From: JAGMDK01 sp023128695
Lineage (GTDB): Bacteria; Planctomycetota; Phycisphaerae; UBA1845; Fen-1342
Direction of reading: 5' to 3'
DNA length: 11,772 nt
Assembly: GCA_030628805.1 (NCBI GenBank)
Contig: DAOVQG010000133.1
Span: 1 to 11,772 of the forward strand
Position numbers and translations under genes: made by a program. The notes below the pieces were generated by a model, which was not told the origin of the DNA, did not search any database, and worked only from the letters and a program-made list of their open reading frames with translations. Below, one piece after another: positions 1-5,734 of the stretch. Numbering within the stretch: the first letter of the stretch is position 1; the number at the start of each line of letters is the position of its first letter.

Positions 1-40
1 CCGCCGGGGGCCGTCGGCGCGGGAAGCCCCGGCCTCAACA

Positions 41-82
41 GCGGGCGACCGGGATCGAACCGGCAACCTTCAACTTGGAAGG
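41..82 (-). tRNA. tRNA-Gly(TCC) 3'-half fragment
   Basis: Read on the minus strand, this has the 3' half of a glycine tRNA: loop CTTCCAA with anticodon TCC (plus-strand 77-79), variable loop AGGTT, a five-pair T stem GCCGG/CCGGT around TTCGATC, and the 3' acceptor strand CGCCCGC. No CCA is encoded. The 5' half does not fit. Nothing upstream supplies the matching acceptor strand GCGGGCG, there is no D stem, and only three of five anticodon-stem pairs form (two of them G-U). The good match stops at the anticodon loop. I read it as a tRNA remnant or integration scar, not a working tRNA. Confidence 0.45.
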
Positions 83-193
83 CAAGCCTCCCAATTGTCG
101 CCGAAACCGACGACACTCACGGCCAAGCGAGCGCGCCGAACCCGACATAGCAGGATGCCCGCGGGCGCTTTATGATGGGCATGGAGGCCCAGA

Positions 194-404
194 ATGGCCG
201 GCGCGCATGCGAAAAAGAACCGCCCAGACGCAACCGGTTCCGGCAAACGCCGCGGTATGCGGATCGAGGAAGGGGCCCAGCTCTCGCAGGCGATCTTGCG
301 TTGTGCCAACCGCGGCCTGACCCGAATGGAGTTCCTGCGCGAAGTCTCCAGCGTGTTCATGGAGTTCTGCGGCTGCGACGCGGTCGAGGTGCGGCTCAAT
401 GAGG
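194..404 (+). pseudogene. Truncated GAF-type N-terminus of sensor kinase
   Basis: ATG at 194 has a strong Shine-Dalgarno GGAGG at 183-187 with 6-nt spacing. The first 20 or so residues are basic and low in complexity. After them comes a segment with REVSSVFMEF and CGCDAVEVRL, the look of the first helix and strand of a GAF sensor domain in planctomycete-style hybrid kinases. Only about 50 residues of the domain are present, against about 150 normally. The frame then runs on as nonsense to a stop at 496, while the kinase module starts in another frame at about 399. This suggests the gene originally read from 194 through to 1136 and lost the rest of its GAF domain in a frame-breaking deletion near 396-410. 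Confidence 0.5.
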
Positions 405-1136
405 GCGGAGGATCAGAAGTCGCAACTCCATCAGCAGCTCATTCATGCGGACCGTCTGGCCACGATCGGGCAGTTGGCCGCGGGCGTGGCCCATGAATTG
501 AACGAGCCCCTGGGCAGTATTCTCGGCTTCGCTCAGCTCGCCAAGAAATGTCCGGAACTGCCAAGCCCGGCGGAGCAGGACATCGAGAAGATCGTCACCG
601 CGTCGCTGTACGCGCGGGAGGTGATCAAGAAGCTGATGGTTTTTGCCCGACAGATGCCGCCCAGAAGCACCCGCGTGGATCTGATCCAAGTGGTTGAAGA
701 CGCACTCTATTTCCTGGAAGCCCAGTGTGCGAAGAAAGACATCGAAGTGGTTCGCGAGCTTGCCCCGGGTATGCCTGAGATCACTGCCGATCCGGCGCAA
801 CTCAAGCAGGTTCTGGTCAATCTCGTCGTCAACGCCACGCAGGCCATGCCCCACGGGGGAACGCTGACGGTGAGCACGCGGTCGAGCGGTTCTTCGGTTT
901 TCCTCGATGTGAAGGATACCGGCATCGGTATGAGCAAAGAGACCCTCGAAAAGGTCTTCTTGCCGTTCTTCACGACGAAGGATGTAAACGAGGGTACCGG
1001 GCTCGGCCTGGCGGTAGTACACGGGATCGTGACCTCGCACGGCGGCTCGATCGACGTTGAGAGCCAGGTCGGCCAGGGCACGCGGTTCGAGATTCGTTTG
1101 CCCCTCTGCGGGCCGGAGGAAGCTCAGACCGCCTAA
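399..1136 (+). CDS. Sensor histidine kinase, HisKA plus HATPase_c
   Basis: This is a two-component sensor kinase transmitter, which autophosphorylates on histidine and passes the phosphate to a response regulator. The dimerisation/phosphoacceptor H-box is at residues 25-45 with His32 in GVAHELNEPLG. The ATP-binding domain follows: N-box with Asn145 (NLVVNATQAM), G1 box DTGIG at 173-177, F box FLPFFTTK and G2 box GTGLGL at 199-204. All key residues are intact. At 245 aa it has no membrane segment and no complete sensor domain. The ATG at 399 has GAGGT at 386-390, 8 nt upstream, so the kinase core may still be translated alone after loss of the GAF part encoded from 194. The FixJ-type regulator at 8850 is a possible partner in family terms, but it is 7.7 kb away. 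Confidence 0.85.
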   Translation: MRAEDQKSQLHQQLIHADRLATIGQLAAGVAHELNEPLGSILGFAQLAKKCPELPSPAEQDIEKIVTASLYAREVIKKLMVFARQMPPRSTRVDLIQVVEDALYFLEAQCAKKDIEVVRELAPGMPEITADPAQLKQVLVNLVVNATQAMPHGGTLTVSTRSSGSSVFLDVKDTGIGMSKETLEKVFLPFFTTKDVNEGTGLGLAVVHGIVTSHGGSIDVESQVGQGTRFEIRLPLCGPEEAQTA

Positions 1137-1137
1137 C

Positions 1138-1161
1138 AGAACCGGGAGCGTAAGCGACCGG
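1138..1161. repeat. Planctomycete-style intergenic motif
   Basis: The motif GAGCGTAAGCGACCGG, flanked by CCGG on both sides, lies immediately after the kinase stop. I recall this motif as recurrent between genes in planctomycete genomes. Only one copy is visible in this window, so the repeat status rests on recollection. Confidence 0.3.
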
Positions 1162-1268
1162 CCAGTTCCGGCACCCGCGTACTTGCGTGGCCCCTCGTTC
1201 ACGCTCGGGGTTCAGAGTGGGCGGGCGATCCCGTGTCCGGCGAACTTGCCGCCGACCCGTGATCTGGT

Positions 1269-1343
1269 ATGCTCCGCTCGGTCAACAAGCCGGACATCCT
1301 GGCGGTGACCGCCGCCCTGAAGCGGTTCGATGAAGACGACTGA
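1269..1343 (+). CDS. 24-aa ORF, possible gene remnant
   Basis: This short frame starts at ATG 1269, just after an in-frame TGA at 1260-1262, and ends at TGA 1341-1343. It overlaps the first 14 nt of the next small gene. The peptide (NKPDILAVTAALKRFDEDD at its end) looks like ordinary protein, not random translation. It has no Shine-Dalgarno site. The overlap is the kind seen between co-translated small genes, so this may be the C-terminal stub of a former upstream partner. Function unknown. Confidence 0.3.
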   Translation: MLRSVNKPDILAVTAALKRFDEDD

Positions 1344-1530
1344 TGTGAAGAAAGAGTTCGACTGCATTGAGTTCAAACGTCGAGCCCAGTCCCGGATTTA
1401 TGAGCGGATCAAGGGTCTATCTCCGGAAGAAGAGATCGCGTACTTCCGCCAGGCCGCCGACGAGGGCCCCCTGGGCCAGTGGTGGAAGTCGATCAAAGCC
1501 CGCGCCGGCCCGGGGCCGGCTCCATCGTAA
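1330..1530 (+). CDS. Small hypothetical protein (66 aa)
   Basis: A 66-residue, highly charged protein of predicted helical character, with no signal peptide or membrane segment. Its centre has KRRAQSRIYERIKGLSPEEE followed by IAYFRQAADEGPLGQWW. The 'helix, LSPEEE, aromatic helix, GPLGxWW' pattern resembles a family of small unknown proteins that I associate with planctomycetes and with gene pairs of toxin-antitoxin size. I cannot name the family. There is no clear Shine-Dalgarno. The start overlaps the end of the 24-aa frame at 1269-1343, which suggests translational coupling to a former upstream partner. The C-terminal tail after residue 56 is Ala/Gly/Pro-rich and may be read-through past an eroded end. 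Confidence 0.6.
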   Translation: MKTTDVKKEFDCIEFKRRAQSRIYERIKGLSPEEEIAYFRQAADEGPLGQWWKSIKARAGPGPAPS

Positions 1531-1828
1531 GCCCCGAACCGGTGACCATCGGCGTGCCATCCATCAAGACCTCCGGGAGCCAGCGGTGATGACAATGCAA
1601 TCCGAAATCCGCAATCGTCAATCCGCAATCGGCTTGGTCCGGGCCAGGATGGGCAGTCGCACGTCGGCCGGCGAGCTGCGTATCGGACGTTTGGACTCGA
1701 CGCTGACGGTCCTGCCGACGTAGGGTCCCCGGGCAATGACGCGGCGCGGGCGACGAAATCAGAGCCGCGCACGTCAGTAAGCGATTGGCTATGAGGACCC
1801 TACCGAACTCGGTCGAGGAAGTTGAGGC
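1531..1828. other. Stretch without a convincing gene
   Basis: Short open frames occur on both strands, but none has a start signal or recognisable motif. A 21-codon frame ending in TGA at about 1590 and a minus-strand frame across 1630-1740 look mildly protein-like and could be decayed coding DNA. The only clear structure is the AATCC/CAATC repeat at 1599-1631. Confidence 0.4.
1599..1631. repeat. AATCCGCAATC-type short repeats
   Basis: Four imperfect copies of a unit close to (A)AATCCGCAATC follow one another: AATCCGAAATC, CGCAATC, GTCAATC and CGCAATC. Similar runs of 'aatccgcaatc' are a familiar spacer element in planctomycete assemblies (recollection). No coding function is apparent. Confidence 0.5.
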
Positions 1829-1918
1829 ATGCCACCTTCGGGGCAAGCTTCCGATGGTAGGGAGATACGCTGGGAGCATCCGACGCTGGATGTTGTCCCG
1901 TTTGAGGATGCCAGGTGA
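1829..1918 (+). CDS. 29-aa ORF upstream of and overlapping next gene
   Basis: It starts at ATG 1829 directly after an in-frame TGA (1823-1825) and stops with TGA at 1916-1918, inside the leader of the next gene. The last 20 residues (GREIRWEHPTLDVVPFEDAR) look like the C-terminal end of a real protein. They are also the kind of tail found at the end of secreted toxin domains next to immunity genes. Only GAGG-like sequence precedes the ATG, and the closest is too near to serve. It could be a leader peptide, a small gene or the stub of a truncated larger gene. I favour a stub. Confidence 0.3.
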   Translation: MPPSGQASDGREIRWEHPTLDVVPFEDAR

Positions 1919-1929
1919 GGGCTGAGGTC

Positions 1930-2463
1930 ATGGGAAACCGTGAAGCGCCCGCGTTGCGACAGTGGTGTGACCTGCGGGCGTCCGATTTCGAAGCACACCC
2001 CGTATGGGTGCTACGTCAGCTAGTTGACGCCGCGTGGTGCGAAGAGCGCGGTGAAGAGACGTTTTGCCCGTGGGCTGGGGCGCTCCCTGTTGATCCAACA
2101 GATGCTCTGTTCCTGGTCCGCGCGCTGTTCACACTTGCCGACGGCAATCGCCTTGCTGGTTTTCTTTCACCGCAGGAAACAGGGCCAGCGCTGCAGCCGC
2201 AGGTCGATCTTGGAGTAGTACGCCCGCACGTGTTTCTACCATCAGGAGCGCCGGTATGCTTCTGGTCCCCCATGTTTGGGATCGCTGCGCCCCTACAACT
2301 GTTTCACTTATATGACGCACTAGACAAGAGCAGCGTGCAGATTTTCCCGATCCGGTTTCGAGCGATGCCCAACCTTGCCACAGGGCTCGTTGCTGGCACA
2401 ATCCCTGGCTTCTGTTGGCGCGACCTGACGACGGGCAGACCCAACTACCAGAGTGAGTTCTGA
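1930..2463 (+). CDS. Hypothetical protein (177 aa), possible immunity-type
   Basis: An uncharacterised soluble single-domain protein without signal peptide or membrane helices. Conserved-looking blocks are RQWCDLRASDFEAHPVWVLR near the start, EETFCPWAGALPVDP, LFLVRALFTLADGNRLAGF, and IFPIRFRAMPNLATGLVAGTI near the end. I recall proteins with a similar 'W-x-D-F-x-x-HPVW ... EETFRPW' layout, but have no function for them. Size, acidic and aromatic composition, and a downstream position relative to a C-terminal-looking stub would suit an immunity protein of a polymorphic toxin. That is inference. I chose ATG 1930 because GAGGG at 1917-1921 is 8 nt upstream. A GTG at 1915 (GAGG at 1904-1907) is the alternative and gives 182 aa. 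Confidence 0.6.
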   Translation: MGNREAPALRQWCDLRASDFEAHPVWVLRQLVDAAWCEERGEETFCPWAGALPVDPTDALFLVRALFTLADGNRLAGFLSPQETGPALQPQVDLGVVRPHVFLPSGAPVCFWSPMFGIAAPLQLFHLYDALDKSSVQIFPIRFRAMPNLATGLVAGTIPGFCWRDLTTGRPNYQSEF

Positions 2464-2470
2464 TCCGCTC

Positions 2471-2514
2471 TGCGGACCGTTTTAGACCCGTCACCGTGAA
2501 CGGGGCGGTCCGCA
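2471..2514. terminator. Hairpin downstream of 177-aa protein gene
   Basis: Nine-pair stem TGCGGACCG (2471-2479) with CGGTCCGCA (2506-2514), with an inner five-pair stem CCCGT/ACGGG. It begins 8 nt after the stop codon, where a terminator would be expected. There is no T tract after it, and its right arm overlaps the outer part of the left terminal inverted repeat of the MITE-like element. It may therefore belong to the element instead of the gene. Confidence 0.35.
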
Positions 2515-2535
2515 CAGCGCAATGGTACTAACCTT
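2507..2535 (+). repeat. Left terminal inverted repeat
   Basis: Inverted partner of 2735-2763. It pairs at 25 of 29 positions, including 14 consecutive positions (2517-2530). Confidence 0.65.
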
Positions 2536-2536
2536 C

Positions 2537-2662
2537 TCATGCGGCTCGCGTCTGCGTGTTTTTTCGCCGTGGTGCATTTGGCGACACCCACTTGGCAAAA
2601 GCCCGCAAATCGTGTTGACGGATCTGGTCCCATAGGATACGCCTGTGTTCGTCCGTGAACAT
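2537..2662 (-). CDS. 41-aa ORF inside MITE, possible transposase remnant
   Basis: ATG at 2662 on the minus strand is preceded by a perfect AGGAGG (plus-strand 2671-2676) with 8-nt spacing, and the frame closes with TGA at 2537-2539, one base from the left terminal repeat. Residues 1-28 (starting MFTDEHRRILWDQI, then QHDLRAFAKWVSP) look like a helical N-terminal domain. The last dozen residues are basic (PRRKNTQTRAA). I infer an internal-deletion derivative of an insertion sequence, with the first codons of the transposase joined to its last. It could instead be an independent small DNA-binding or accessory peptide. I do not recognise a family. Confidence 0.5.
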   Translation of the reverse strand: MFTDEHRRILWDQIRQHDLRAFAKWVSPNAPRRKNTQTRAA

Positions 2663-2665
2663 CAC

Positions 2666-2720
2666 TGAGTCCTCCTGACTAAGTCTCGCTCTGCACAACA
2701 CTTAGATCAGTGAGGACTCA
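2666..2720. promoter_or_regulatory. Long palindrome over promoter and RBS of 41-aa ORF
   Basis: TGAGTCCTC-CTGA-CTAAGT (2666-2684) and its inverted copy (2700-2720) form a stem of 19 pairs with two single-base bulges around a 15-nt loop (2685-2699). One arm contains the AGGAGG of the 41-aa ORF and the other overlaps its putative -10 box. It could be an operator for autoregulation or a structural element used in transposition. If transcription starts near 2694, the RNA would carry only one arm and the ribosome site would stay open. Confidence 0.5.
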
Positions 2721-2730
2721 CTTCTGTCAA
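2701..2730 (-). promoter_or_regulatory. Putative sigma-70 promoter for 41-aa ORF
   Basis: On the minus strand there is a perfect -35 TTGACA (plus 2725-2730), an 18-bp spacer and TCTAAG (plus 2701-2706, 4 of 6 to TATAAT). The predicted start near 2694 leaves a leader of about 30 nt to the ATG at 2662. Confidence 0.4.
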
Positions 2731-2734
2731 GGCC

Positions 2735-2763
2735 AAGGCTAGTACCATTGCGCATAGCGGACC
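2735..2763 (-). repeat. Right terminal inverted repeat
   Basis: Inverted partner of 2507-2535, with a 14-bp perfect core at 2740-2753. Confidence 0.65.
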
Positions 2764-2863
2764 CTACATGTCTCCCGACTGAATCGCTACGTTTAAGCAG
2801 TTTTCCTGCGTATCATCTCGCCATATCATTAAATATGAATAAGCCCTCAGCAAGGAAACAGAT

Positions 2864-4240
2864 ATGCCTAGCACAAAACCCGCGACCCGCGTTCCGTTGC
2901 CCGCTTGTAAACACACGCCGACGCCGTATGACGGGCTGTCGCGTGATGAGATTCTGAAGCTCCGCCGTAAGTATCTCAATCCCGGCATTCTGACCTACTA
3001 CAAGGAGCCGCTCTGCATCGTGGAGGGGTACATGCAGTACCTGTGGGACGAGACCGGGCGGCAGTATCTCGACGCCATCGCGGGCATCGTCACCGTTTCG
3101 GTCGGGCATTGCCATCCCAAGATCACCGCGCGCGTCCGCGAGCAGGTCGGCAAGCTGGTGCATACCACGACGATCTACCTGCATCCCACGATCGTGGAGT
3201 ACGCTCGCGAGCTGGCCCGCCGCTTTCCGGACGGCTCCGGGCTGGAGGTCTCCTACTTCACGAGTTCCGGCAGCGAGGCCAACGAGTTGGCGACCCTCAT
3301 GGCCCGGCTGCATACCGGACGACACGAGATAATCACATTACGCAACGGCTACCACGGCGGCTCGCAATCAACCATGGCCCTGACCGCCGTCGGAACGTGG
3401 AAATACCCCATCGCCACACCCGCCGGCGTCAGGCACGCCGTGCCGGGGTATTGCTACCGCTGCCCGTTCGGGCTGGAGTATCCGGCGTGCGACATGAGGT
3501 GTGCCCGCGACGTCGAGGATGTGATTCGCTACGAAACCCCCGGCCAGATCGCGGGCTTCATCGCCGAGCCGATCCAGGGCCTCGGCGGGGCGGTGGTTCC
3601 GCCGCCGGAGTATTTCAAGATCGTCTTCGACATCGTCCGCCAATACGGCGGTTTGTGTATCTCTGACGAGGTGCAGACCGGCTTCGGCCGTACCGGCGAG
3701 CATTACTGGGGCTTCCAGAACTGGGGCGTGGTGCCGGACATGGTCACGATGGCCAAGGGCATCGGCAACGGGGCCCCGCTGGGGGCCTGCACGACGAAGG
3801 CCGACATCGCGCAGCCGATGGCTCAAAGGCTGCACTTCAACACCTTCGGCGGCAACCCCGTCTCGGTGCTCCAGGGTTTGGCCACCTTAGAGATCGTCGA
3901 CGAGGAGAACATCCAGCAGCGTGCCAAAGACGTCGGCGGCTACCTCAAGGGGAAACTGCTCGAACTCCAGGAAAAGCACTCCCTCATCGGCGAGGTCCGT
4001 GGCCTGGGCTTGATGCTCGGCGTCGAGTTGGTCAAAGACCGCCAAAGCAAAGAGCCGGCAATCGCGGAGACGGCGGATGTCGTCGAAAAAGCCAAGAACC
4101 GCAGCCTGCTGCTCGGCAAAGGCGGCCTGCACGGCAACGTCATCCGCGTCAAGCCGCCGATGTGCATCACCAAGGACGACTGCGATTTTCTGGTGGATTG
4201 CCTGGATGTGTGCATGGAGGAAGTGTCCGGGGCGGGATAA
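2864..4240 (+). CDS. Class III PLP aminotransferase, AGXT2-like
   Basis: A cytosolic pyridoxal-phosphate-dependent aminotransferase of 458 aa, the normal length for class III (ornithine/AGXT2 subgroup). The N-terminal part has GIVTVSVGHCHPKI, the signature of alanine-glyoxylate aminotransferase 2 relatives. SSGSEANE is the phosphate-binding turn, EPIQG and SDEVQTGFGRTG carry the cofactor-ring Asp268, and MAKGIGNGAPLGA carries the Schiff-base Lys298. FNTFGGNPVS follows. The likely donor is an amino acid (alanine, beta-alanine or a relative) and the acceptor pyruvate or glyoxylate, but the substrate cannot be fixed from sequence. A Cys cluster (CYRC, then C-x3-C near residues 195-212) sits before the PLP core. 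The start is supported by AAGGAA at 2852-2857, 6 nt upstream. No partner enzyme lies beside it. Confidence 0.93.
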   Translation: MPSTKPATRVPLPACKHTPTPYDGLSRDEILKLRRKYLNPGILTYYKEPLCIVEGYMQYLWDETGRQYLDAIAGIVTVSVGHCHPKITARVREQVGKLVHTTTIYLHPTIVEYARELARRFPDGSGLEVSYFTSSGSEANELATLMARLHTGRHEIITLRNGYHGGSQSTMALTAVGTWKYPIATPAGVRHAVPGYCYRCPFGLEYPACDMRCARDVEDVIRYETPGQIAGFIAEPIQGLGGAVVPPPEYFKIVFDIVRQYGGLCISDEVQTGFGRTGEHYWGFQNWGVVPDMVTMAKGIGNGAPLGACTTKADIAQPMAQRLHFNTFGGNPVSVLQGLATLEIVDEENIQQRAKDVGGYLKGKLLELQEKHSLIGEVRGLGLMLGVELVKDRQSKEPAIAETADVVEKAKNRSLLLGKGGLHGNVIRVKPPMCITKDDCDFLVDCLDVCMEEVSGAG

Positions 4241-4327
4241 TATGAAAGTATAAGGAAAATGGCAGGGCGGCGGTCCTCAACATGGCCGGCCGTGAGCACC
4301 GGTCGCATCCCGATGCCGGAGATGACG

Positions 4328-4576
4328 ATGCCCCGTGACGAACTACTGTCCCGCATAACCATCGATCCGAACGTATGCTTTGGCAAACCCTGTATTCGGG
4401 GTCATCGCATCTGGGTGACACTGATTCTCGACCTGCTCGCCGGCGGCATGACGGCGGAGCGGGTTCTGAAGGAGTACCCTCAGCTTGAGGAGGCTGATAT
4501 CCTTGCGTGCATTGCGTACGGTGCTGAAATGTCGCGCGAGCGGTTTGTCGAGATTCCTTCGGGGAGTGGGCCTTGA
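4328..4576 (+). CDS. DUF433 family protein (antitoxin-like)
   Basis: An 82-aa protein with the full DUF433 pattern: RITIDPNVCFGKPCIRGHRI, then LILDLLAGGMTAERVLKEYPQL and DILACIAYGAE. DUF433 is a small winged-helix-like domain found mostly as the antitoxin or regulator half of two-gene modules whose other half is usually a DUF5615 PIN-like protein. Here no such partner follows. Instead the ATPase gene starts 15 nt after the stop. I chose ATG 4328 because GGAG at 4318-4321 is 6 nt upstream and homologous proteins begin close to this point. An in-frame ATG at 4259 would add 23 unremarkable residues. A role as transcriptional regulator of the ATPase/DUF4276 operon is inference. Confidence 0.85.
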   Translation: MPRDELLSRITIDPNVCFGKPCIRGHRIWVTLILDLLAGGMTAERVLKEYPQLEEADILACIAYGAEMSRERFVEIPSGSGP

Positions 4577-4591
4577 AGCTGAAGCACAAAG

Positions 4592-5731
4592 ATGATCAAG
4601 AAGATTCGCATTCGCAATTTCAAGAGTCTGCGTGACGTTACGGTCGAACTGGAGCCGGTGACAGTGCTGATCGGCCGTAGCGGAACCGGCAAGACCAATT
4701 TCGTCCACGCCTTGCGCTTCCTCCGCGATTGCCTGTCAATGCCCAGCGAGAAAGCCGCGGGACCGCTCGGTGGGTGGCCCTATGTGTTTTGTGCTTCGGT
4801 CAAAGATGCTGCTAATGCACTATCTTTCGAGATTGAGTTCGAAGCGCCGTCCATAGCCGGCCTATTCAAATACGCATTATCATTCCTATTGACACCTAAT
4901 AAGGATGCCGCACACGTATTCGGAGAAAGCCTTAGACTCGATGATCGGGTTTTTTTTGAACAAGCGAATAAAACATGGACTCAGCCTCCGGAACTCGTTA
5001 AGCCACCGAGTCCTGGACAACCAGTCTTTGGGCGATTGTACGGCATTCCGGAAGTCACGATCGCCTACATTGTTCTGAGCAAAGGGATCGGGTGCTACGA
5101 TTTTCCAGGCAACGTGCTCATGAAGGGGCGACAAGCTAGTGAGAGCGCCGCGTTGACAGACGACGCCGGCAATTACCTTATGGCGCTGGATGCTATAGAA
5201 AGGGACTTGTCAGACTATGAGCGGAAGAAGGACATGCTGGCAGCACTACAACGTCTGAACTCCGCGATCACCAACGTGGAACTAACTGACGACCGGTCTC
5301 ACATCCATGTCGGCCACAAGGTCGGCGACGCTAAAGTGCTATCGTTCGACCTCTCGCAGGAATCGGAAAGCTTTCGGCGTTTCCTGTCGCACATGATCGC
5401 GCTTTATCAGCAGCTGCCGAAACAGGTGCTGGTTTTTGAGGAGCCCGAGAAAGGCATCTATCCCGGCGCCCTCGCGGTCTTAGCCGATCACTTCCAGGCC
5501 GTGGCCGACTCGGGACGCTCCCAAGTGATTCTGACAACGCACAGCCCACAGCTTCTTAAACATTTCAAGCCGCGGCAGATTCGTGTCGTGACGATGGACG
5601 TGTATGAAACGAAAATTGGCCCCATGGCGCCGGAGCAACGGGAATCGCTGGAAGAGCACTTGATGAGCGCTGACGAGCTTCTGACGGTGGATGAAGCCCG
5701 CATCGATACGTCTTCAAGCACATCGGCGTGA
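4592..5731 (+). CDS. AAA/ABC-type ATPase (AAA_21-like)
   Basis: A 379-aa soluble ATPase of the SMC/RecF/OLD-like group. Residues 1-20 form the typical opening (IKKIRIRNFKSLRDVTVEL). Walker A GRSGTGKT is at 28-35, an ABC-signature-like LSQESESFRRFL lies near residue 255, Walker B VLVFEEPEKGIYPG has Glu283-Glu284, and the H-loop is TTHSPQLL. Walker B starts with Glu where Asp is usual. The middle part (about residues 70-190) is variable and clearly richer in A+T than the ends. There is no Toprim or nuclease domain in this chain. The next gene, 3 nt downstream, supplies a DUF4276 protein, so the two are almost certainly co-expressed. Such ATPases often act as sensors or assembly platforms in phage defence. 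That role is inferred here. Confidence 0.88.
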   Translation: MIKKIRIRNFKSLRDVTVELEPVTVLIGRSGTGKTNFVHALRFLRDCLSMPSEKAAGPLGGWPYVFCASVKDAANALSFEIEFEAPSIAGLFKYALSFLLTPNKDAAHVFGESLRLDDRVFFEQANKTWTQPPELVKPPSPGQPVFGRLYGIPEVTIAYIVLSKGIGCYDFPGNVLMKGRQASESAALTDDAGNYLMALDAIERDLSDYERKKDMLAALQRLNSAITNVELTDDRSHIHVGHKVGDAKVLSFDLSQESESFRRFLSHMIALYQQLPKQVLVFEEPEKGIYPGALAVLADHFQAVADSGRSQVILTTHSPQLLKHFKPRQIRVVTMDVYETKIGPMAPEQRESLEEHLMSADELLTVDEARIDTSSSTSA

Positions 5732-5734
5732 GAC

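Larger units (their letters stand above)
2507..2763. mobile_element. MITE-like element, 29-bp imperfect TIRs
   Basis: The left end (2507-2535) and right end (2735-2763) are inverted copies of each other: GGTCCGC, three mismatches, a perfect 14-bp GCGCAATGGTACTA, one mismatch, CCTT. Total length is 257 bp. I could not define a target-site duplication. The inside carries one minus-strand ORF of 41 codons with promoter, palindrome and Shine-Dalgarno. Terminal repeats of this length and precision point to a transposon derivative that moves only with help from a transposase elsewhere. It separates the 177-aa protein gene from the aminotransferase. Confidence 0.65.

Noticed and set aside
41..112. 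A complete functional tRNA-Gly
   Set aside because: The 5' acceptor strand and D stem cannot be found and the anticodon stem has two mismatches. Only the 3' half is supported.
396..1202. Long minus-strand open frame opposite the histidine kinase
   Set aside because: It lies fully antisense to a kinase with all catalytic boxes, has no recognisable motif, and long antisense frames are expected in GC-rich coding DNA.
1599..1631. CRISPR array
   Set aside because: The units are short, degenerate and directly adjacent, with no regular spacers. No other array-like pattern was seen.
3440..3510. Cys cluster of the aminotransferase as a novel metal-binding insertion
   Set aside because: AGXT2 relatives also carry cysteine-containing loops at this place, so it is probably a subgroup trait and not unusual.
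4259..4327. N-terminal extension of the DUF433 protein from ATG 4259
   Set aside because: The residues look like translated spacer, AGGA is too close to that ATG, and GGAG before 4328 has proper spacing.
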